Program-made: the position numbers and the translations under genes
Notes under the pieces: model-generated
Seen by the model: only the letters and a program-made list of their open reading frames with translations
What the model was told of the DNA's origin: nothing
Database searches by the model: none
Shown here: positions 6,685 to 10,072 of the stretch, one piece after another
How the letters are laid out: every line of letters starts with the position of its first letter
Numbering within the stretch: position 1 is the stretch's first letter
Assembly (NCBI GenBank): GCA_900548905.1
Contig: URMK01000111.1
Coordinates: 1 to 10,072, forward strand
Direction of reading: 5' to 3'
Source: an uncultured Lachnospiraceae bacterium
Lineage (GTDB): Bacteria; Bacillota; Clostridia; Lachnospirales; Lachnospiraceae
Length of the DNA stretch: 10,072 nucleotides

Positions 6685-7080
6685 ATGGAGAAAATAAGAA
6701 ATGCAAAGGGGGAAAGCTATCTTGATATTGTGATTGGCGTATTCTGTATCATGATTGTGGTAGCGCTTGCCGTAACATTGTTTCCCGTTTTTTTGAAAAA
6801 ACAACAGCTGGATACCTTTGCAGATGAAATCGTCCGGCAGGCTGAAATAACGGGAAGTACAGATGTGGGATCCAGAATTGCGCAGTTGAAAAGTGAAACC
6901 GGGCTTGATCCGGATATCCATTGGGAGTGTCATTACTACAATGGAAGCAAGGTGCAGCTAAATGGAGACATCACGGTTACACTAACCGATCATGTGGATA
7001 TCGGTTTTTTTGTATTCGGTTCCTTTCCAATAGAACTAAAAGCCAAGGCAACCGGTAAAAGTGAGGTTTACTATAAATAG
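6685..7080 (+). CDS. DUF4320-like pseudopilin candidate
   Basis: This 131-residue protein has a short basic leader (MEKIRNAKG), a hydrophobic helix (about 13-34, YLDIVIGVFCIMIVVALAVT) and a C-terminal domain of short beta-like strands (VQLNGDITVTL and PIELKAKATG). The layout matches what I recall for DUF4320 proteins found in Firmicute mobile elements with Tad genes. The leader end G9/ESYLD places an acidic residue (Asp14) at position +5 after a glycine, just as prepilins carry Glu at +5 after the cut site. It is therefore a plausible substrate of the prepilin peptidase at 627. ATG at 6685 follows GAGGAGG (6672-6678) by 6 bases; an ATG at 6680 is in another frame. The pilin role is inference. 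Confidence 0.7.
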   Translation: MEKIRNAKGESYLDIVIGVFCIMIVVALAVTLFPVFLKKQQLDTFADEIVRQAEITGSTDVGSRIAQLKSETGLDPDIHWECHYYNGSKVQLNGDITVTLTDHVDIGFFVFGSFPIELKAKATGKSEVYYK

Positions 7081-7101
7081 AAGAGAAGGGGGTGTGTTTT
7101 A

Positions 7102-7647
7102 TTGGAACATACTGTAAGAAAAGTGTTAAAGGACAGACGGGGAATGTCTACGCCGTTAACTGTGGCACTGGTTCTTGCGTTATTGATTTTCCTTTGTGTC
7201 TTCTCTGAATTCTTCCGTTTAAGTATTATTGCCGGTGGTGTCCGGAATGCCCTGCAGAGTGCAACGATATCGGTAGCGACCACCAACTATGACGAGGTAT
7301 ACGACGGCCTGCGGGAAGGATATAGCGGAGGGTATTTTTATGAAGAAGAAAGAGGGTGGTCAGAGTATGTGGACAGTGGGGATATATATGGGCAGCTGGG
7401 GTTTCTGCTGGGATTGGATGACAGGGAAGATTACCTGGTGAAATGGCAGGAAAAAGGATATGAATACCGGATATCTGGCTTACAAATATCCATCAGGAAT
7501 GTTTCCTTTGCTCCAGGAGGAGCCAATGAGAATTTTGAAGCGGATGTAAGCGTGAAGCTGGAAGTACCGCTGTCCTTTGGATGGGGTTTTTTGCCGCCAT
7601 TGTCCATGCAGGTAAGGACAAAAGCAGCGTATATGCCCAAATTTTAA
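7102..7647 (+). CDS. TadE/TadG-like single-pass protein
   Basis: This 181-residue protein has a short basic leader (KVLKDRRG, 7-14), one membrane helix (about 17-40, PLTVALVLALLIFLCVFSEF) and an external domain of about 140 residues. The external domain is rich in Gly, Tyr and Glu (YDGLREGYSGGYFYEEERGW) and ends in beta-like strands (FEADVSVKLEVPLSFGWGF). The RRG plus helix start and the position after TadC and the pseudopilin match TadE/TadG pseudopilins of Tad systems. Unlike these, no acidic residue stands at +5 after Gly14 (MSTPL), so cleavage by the prepilin peptidase is uncertain. The start is TTG at 7102, supported by AGGGGGTG at about 7087-7094; no ATG fits. The gene is 21 bases after the DUF4320-like gene and closes the core pilus operon. 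Confidence 0.6.
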   Translation: MEHTVRKVLKDRRGMSTPLTVALVLALLIFLCVFSEFFRLSIIAGGVRNALQSATISVATTNYDEVYDGLREGYSGGYFYEEERGWSEYVDSGDIYGQLGFLLGLDDREDYLVKWQEKGYEYRISGLQISIRNVSFAPGGANENFEADVSVKLEVPLSFGWGFLPPLSMQVRTKAAYMPKF

Positions 7648-7691
7648 AATATAAATAATCGGTCTGGACGAAAGGAGAAAAAAAGGGTATC

Positions 7692-7763
7692 ATGAAAGAG
7701 GATAAAAAACAGGACGGCATCTGCCTCACAGCACCATATTTTGAAAGTGGGGTAAATGTATGA
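7692..7763 (+). CDS. Possible 23-residue leader peptide
   Basis: ATG at 7692 opens a 23-codon frame (MKEDKKQDGICLTAPYFESG and three more residues) that ends in an ATGA overlap (7760-7763) with the next gene. An AAGGG lies 4 bases ahead and a better AAGGAG at 7673-7678 is 13 bases ahead, so the ribosome site is mediocre. The overlap would couple its translation to the downstream gene, whose own ribosome site is weak (GTGGGG). I do not recognise the peptide. It may be a real small gene, a coupling device or chance. Confidence 0.3.
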   Translation: MKEDKKQDGICLTAPYFESGVNV

Positions 7764-8332
7764 AAGAAAAAATGAAGAAAAGATTAATAATTGTTGGATT
7801 GGTGATAGCAGCTGTTTGTCTGGCTGGTGGACTGGGTTTATTTTTGTATACTCAAAATGGATCAATGCCTGCGGTGACTACAGGAAAAACGGATCGCGTG
7901 GCAGAAGATGTTGTGGTTCCCCAAATTTCAAATACGCTTCCGGAAAAAGTAACAGAAGAAGCAGAGAGTATTTCTGAAATGGCAACGGAAAAAGAAAGTG
8001 ATGATTTTCAGGAAGAGAGTACTTCAGGAGTGGATGCAACCAGGAGCACAACAGCGACACAGAAACCTTCTGCAGGTAAGCTGAAAACGCCGGAAGAGGT
8101 AATCCTGCCGGAGGAGCCGCCGGAACTTAAAAATCCGGATGCAGAAATAACCCCGGAGGAAACGCCTGAATATGTGGAGCCGGAGACAGAGAAAACACCG
8201 CAGGGGGGAGAACAAAAAGATGGTATGTTTTACGTACCGGGATTTGGGTGGATCGAAGATTCCGGAAAGCCGAATAGTTCTGTCCCGACCGATAATGGCT
8301 TACATAATGGCAACATGGTTGGAGAGATGTAA
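7760..8332 (+). CDS. Membrane-anchored acidic protein, DUF6550-like
   Basis: This 190-residue protein has a basic N-terminus, one membrane helix (about 9-30, LIIVGLVIAAVCLAGGLGLF) and a long, low-complexity outer region rich in Glu, Pro and Thr (about 55-150, e.g. LPEEPPELKNPDAEITPEET). It ends in a compact C-terminal motif, DGMFYVPGFGWIEDSG followed by NGLHNGNMVGEM. The YVxGFGWI plus NGN.xG.M ending is what I remember for DUF6550 proteins encoded beside Tad-like genes in Clostridia; their function is unknown. The cysteine in the helix (AAVC) does not fit a lipobox, so this is a helix anchor and not a lipoprotein. The spacer-like region could carry the C-terminal motif through the cell wall. 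It starts in an ATGA overlap with the small frame at 7692 and is followed by a terminator. Confidence 0.65.
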   Translation: MKEKMKKRLIIVGLVIAAVCLAGGLGLFLYTQNGSMPAVTTGKTDRVAEDVVVPQISNTLPEKVTEEAESISEMATEKESDDFQEESTSGVDATRSTTATQKPSAGKLKTPEEVILPEEPPELKNPDAEITPEETPEYVEPETEKTPQGGEQKDGMFYVPGFGWIEDSGKPNSSVPTDNGLHNGNMVGEM

Positions 8333-8352
8333 TTAGATAAAAGTATGTAGCG

Positions 8353-8382
8353 GGAAGCATAGGAGACTATGCTTCCTTTTTT
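8353..8382 (+). terminator. Strong intrinsic terminator
   Basis: A perfect 10-base-pair stem (GGAAGCATAG at 8353-8362 and CTATGCTTCC at 8367-8376) closes a GAGA tetraloop and is followed at once by six T residues (8377-8382). It lies 20 bases after the DUF6550-like stop, so it marks the end of the pilus operon. The coiled-coil gene starts 35 bases further on and must have its own promoter or rely on read-through; I see no clear promoter in between. Confidence 0.9.
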
Positions 8383-8417
8383 AATGCATAAAGACAAGAA
8401 AAAAGTAGGAGGAAAGT

Positions 8418-10072
8418 ATGAAAACAGAACAGCAAAAAACTGACAGGAAGCTATTAGTAGGGATAGTATTGTTTCTTTTATTTATTGCAATCATTCTGGG
8501 AGCATTGTGTTTTTATAAGCACTATCGTAATGAGAATTCTAATATACCAGAACAGATAACAAGAGAACTGGAAACTATGGATTTTTATTTTTTAAAAATG
8601 AATGATTCTAAAATAAGAACAGTTGTCGATGTTGCAGTTCCTATTATAGAAAAACTTGTTAAAGAAACCAATAACAAAGAAGAGATGACCGCTGTATTAG
8701 AAGATTCACTTTTTAATTGCGGCTTGAGTTTTACTCAGGAAGAAGCAGCCGTACTGGCAGAATGGCTTGTTGAATTTTATACAACGAATTATATGGAAAA
8801 CAGCGATTCTTCCCTTACGGGAATGAATGATGCAGAGTATAAAAATAATTTAGTAAATGAAATGCATCAGGATTTGGACAATATATACGAGTATCTTTCC
8901 CAGTTAGACGAAACAGTAATCAATAACAAAAAAGAGATTGTCAATTTGGCTGCGGGACAAACGGGAAGCTTTGAAAGCGTAAATGTTTATTTGGAATCAC
9001 TCAATAGTACCATAAAAAATCTGCAGAAACAGTTTACTGCATATGAAAATGAGTATCAAGATACACAAAATACTACTACATCAGAATTTAGTAGTATTAC
9101 TCTTCAGTTGGATAGTATATCTGAAAGTATTGTGAATACGCAGTCGGAGATCACAGCAAATATTCAAAATATGGATGACAGTAATGCAGCAAGATATGAA
9201 TCCTTAAATGGTACAATAAATAATTTTTCCTCTTCCTTCAGGAAAGATTTAGAGTCTGTCAATAAGAATATCAGTAAACTAATATCAGACATTCAGAACA
9301 AAACTACAGAACAGAATAAGGAGCTTACAGAAAAACTTACGGAAATACATGAGGAATTAGTGCAGGTCATAGATACCATGGACCAGAAATGGACTTTTGC
9401 ATTGGCACAGATCAAAGAGAAGCTGACTGCTGAGATAGAAGAATCTCATGGGGCACTCAGCGGTCAGCTGAGTGATACCCAAAATAGCCTGTCGGAAGAA
9501 GCTGCGAGTAATAAGTCTGGAATATCAAGCCAGATCAGTGATTCGGAGAAAACGCTTACCCAGGGAATTGATTCCGGGGTCAGCCTGCTTTTGACTAACC
9601 TTGACATTGTGCATGCAGATATAACACTGACACAAAAAGAGATTAAAAGTATGTTAAGCGATATGGATGCAGCTGATGAAGAAAAAATAACGGATATTAT
9701 CAGCCGTTTTGCAGGAGTAAATAATAAGCTGGTAGATATCAATTCTGCCGTGGAGACTGCGCATAATGATATCAAAGGTTTAATCTCTTCTCTTCAATCC
9801 TCCACAGAAAAAAATCAGGAGAAGCTGCTGGAGGCGCTTACTGCTATAGATTCCTCTTTTTCATCACAGAACCGTGTGAATTTCGAGTCATTGGTAAATT
9901 CCCTGCAGACACAGACGGATACGGTACATAATTGGTTTAACAGTCTTAATAGCAGTGTAACGTCAAATTTCGAAAGCCTCTCTAACACGGTAACCAATAT
10001 AGAACAAAGTGCCTCGGAAAATAAAGATGAGGTACTGAATAATTTTAACCAGAGTTTCGCTAATTTATCAGC
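8418..10072 (+). CDS. Large membrane-anchored coiled-coil protein, 3' end outside window
   Basis: An open frame starts at ATG 8418, 5 bases after AGGAGG (8407-8412), and runs without a stop for 551 codons to the window edge. It has a basic N-terminus (KTDRKLLVG), one membrane helix (about 12-33), a folded-looking region (about 45-165) and then at least 385 residues of almost unbroken helix-forming, Ser/Asn/Gln/Glu/Leu-rich sequence typical of long coiled coils. Recurring pieces such as SLNSTI (194-199), SLNGTI (262-267), SLNSSV (509-514) and SLSNTV (521-526) suggest internal duplication. The positive-inside rule places the long part outside the cell. The gene is visibly more AT-rich than the pilus operon and is separated from it by a terminator. 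I do not recognise a family; similarity to chemoreceptor or phage tape-measure proteins is likely to be only general coiled-coil resemblance. A surface stalk or adhesin role is a guess. Confidence 0.8.
   Translation, partial: MKTEQQKTDRKLLVGIVLFLLFIAIILGALCFYKHYRNENSNIPEQITRELETMDFYFLKMNDSKIRTVVDVAVPIIEKLVKETNNKEEMTAVLEDSLFNCGLSFTQEEAAVLAEWLVEFYTTNYMENSDSSLTGMNDAEYKNNLVNEMHQDLDNIYEYLSQLDETVINNKKEIVNLAAGQTGSFESVNVYLESLNSTIKNLQKQFTAYENEYQDTQNTTTSEFSSITLQLDSISESIVNTQSEITANIQNMDDSNAARYESLNGTINNFSSSFRKDLESVNKNISKLISDIQNKTTEQNKELTEKLTEIHEELVQVIDTMDQKWTFALAQIKEKLTAEIEESHGALSGQLSDTQNSLSEEAASNKSGISSQISDSEKTLTQGIDSGVSLLLTNLDIVHADITLTQKEIKSMLSDMDAADEEKITDIISRFAGVNNKLVDINSAVETAHNDIKGLISSLQSSTEKNQEKLLEALTAIDSSFSSQNRVNFESLVNSLQTQTDTVHNWFNSLNSSVTSNFESLSNTVTNIEQSASENKDEVLNNFNQSFANLS

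Noticed and set aside
5912..6706. Minus-strand 264-residue frame opposite the TadC-like gene
   Set aside because: It is the antisense of a well-supported membrane protein gene; its Cys/His/Phe-rich composition is typical of a shadow frame.
7760..7850. Lipoprotein signal in the DUF6550-like protein
   Set aside because: The residues before the Cys are I-A-A-V, with Val at -1, which does not fit a lipobox.
9464..9997. Two minus-strand frames opposite the coiled-coil gene
   Set aside because: The plus-strand frame is open for 551 codons with a strong start; the Ser/Leu-rich minus frames are shadows of it.
1..10072. CRISPR array, tRNA or rRNA genes, insertion-sequence ends
   Set aside because: No regularly spaced repeats, tRNA-like cloverleaf, rRNA sequence, transposase or terminal inverted repeats were seen on reading the window.

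Overview
The window looks like a chromosomal or mobile-element segment from a low-to-mid GC Firmicute, most likely a Clostridia/Lachnospiraceae gut bacterium. The reasons are strong AGGAGG ribosome binding sites before nearly every gene, tightly packed or overlapping start/stop codons, use of GTG and TTG starts, and a gene set (DNA cytosine methyltransferase remnant, Tad-like pilus genes, DUF4320-like and DUF6550-like proteins) that I associate with integrative conjugative elements of that group. The taxonomic call and the mobile-element call are inference. No integrase, relaxase or attachment site lies inside the window.

Layout. 1-52: an orphan Shine-Dalgarno and a non-coding stub. About 53-739: the 3' part of a C5 DNA methyltransferase gene that has lost its catalytic half. 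627-2892: three co-oriented, coupled genes for an A24 prepilin peptidase, a CpaB/RcpC-like SAF protein and a TadZ/CpaE-like P-loop ATPase. 2889-2999: a 36-codon remnant resembling the start of an XF1762-family gene. 3010-3423: a GNAT acetyltransferase on the opposite strand with its own extended -10 promoter, sitting in the middle of the pilus operon. 3492-7647: the operon resumes with a CpaF/TadA ATPase, TadB- and TadC-like membrane proteins, a DUF4320-like pseudopilin candidate and a TadE-like protein. 7692-8332: a possible 23-codon leader peptide overlapping a DUF6550-like membrane-anchored acidic protein. 8353-8382: a strong intrinsic terminator. 8418 to the window end: a large membrane-anchored coiled-coil protein whose 3' end is outside the window.

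How it fits together. CpaF would power assembly, TadB/TadC form the inner-membrane platform, TadZ positions the machine, the prepilin peptidase processes pilin-like substrates, and the DUF4320-like and TadE-like proteins are the only candidate substrates seen. There is no Flp pilin and no secretin here. The missing secretin is expected for a one-membrane cell; the missing Flp pilin makes the DUF4320-like protein, with a G/ESYLD cleavage-like site, the best filament candidate. The DUF6550-like protein and the long coiled-coil protein would be the cell-surface part of the module. The most notable points are this minimal pilus-like system with non-classical pilin candidates, the inverted acetyltransferase inserted next to a broken gene, and the large coiled-coil surface protein downstream.
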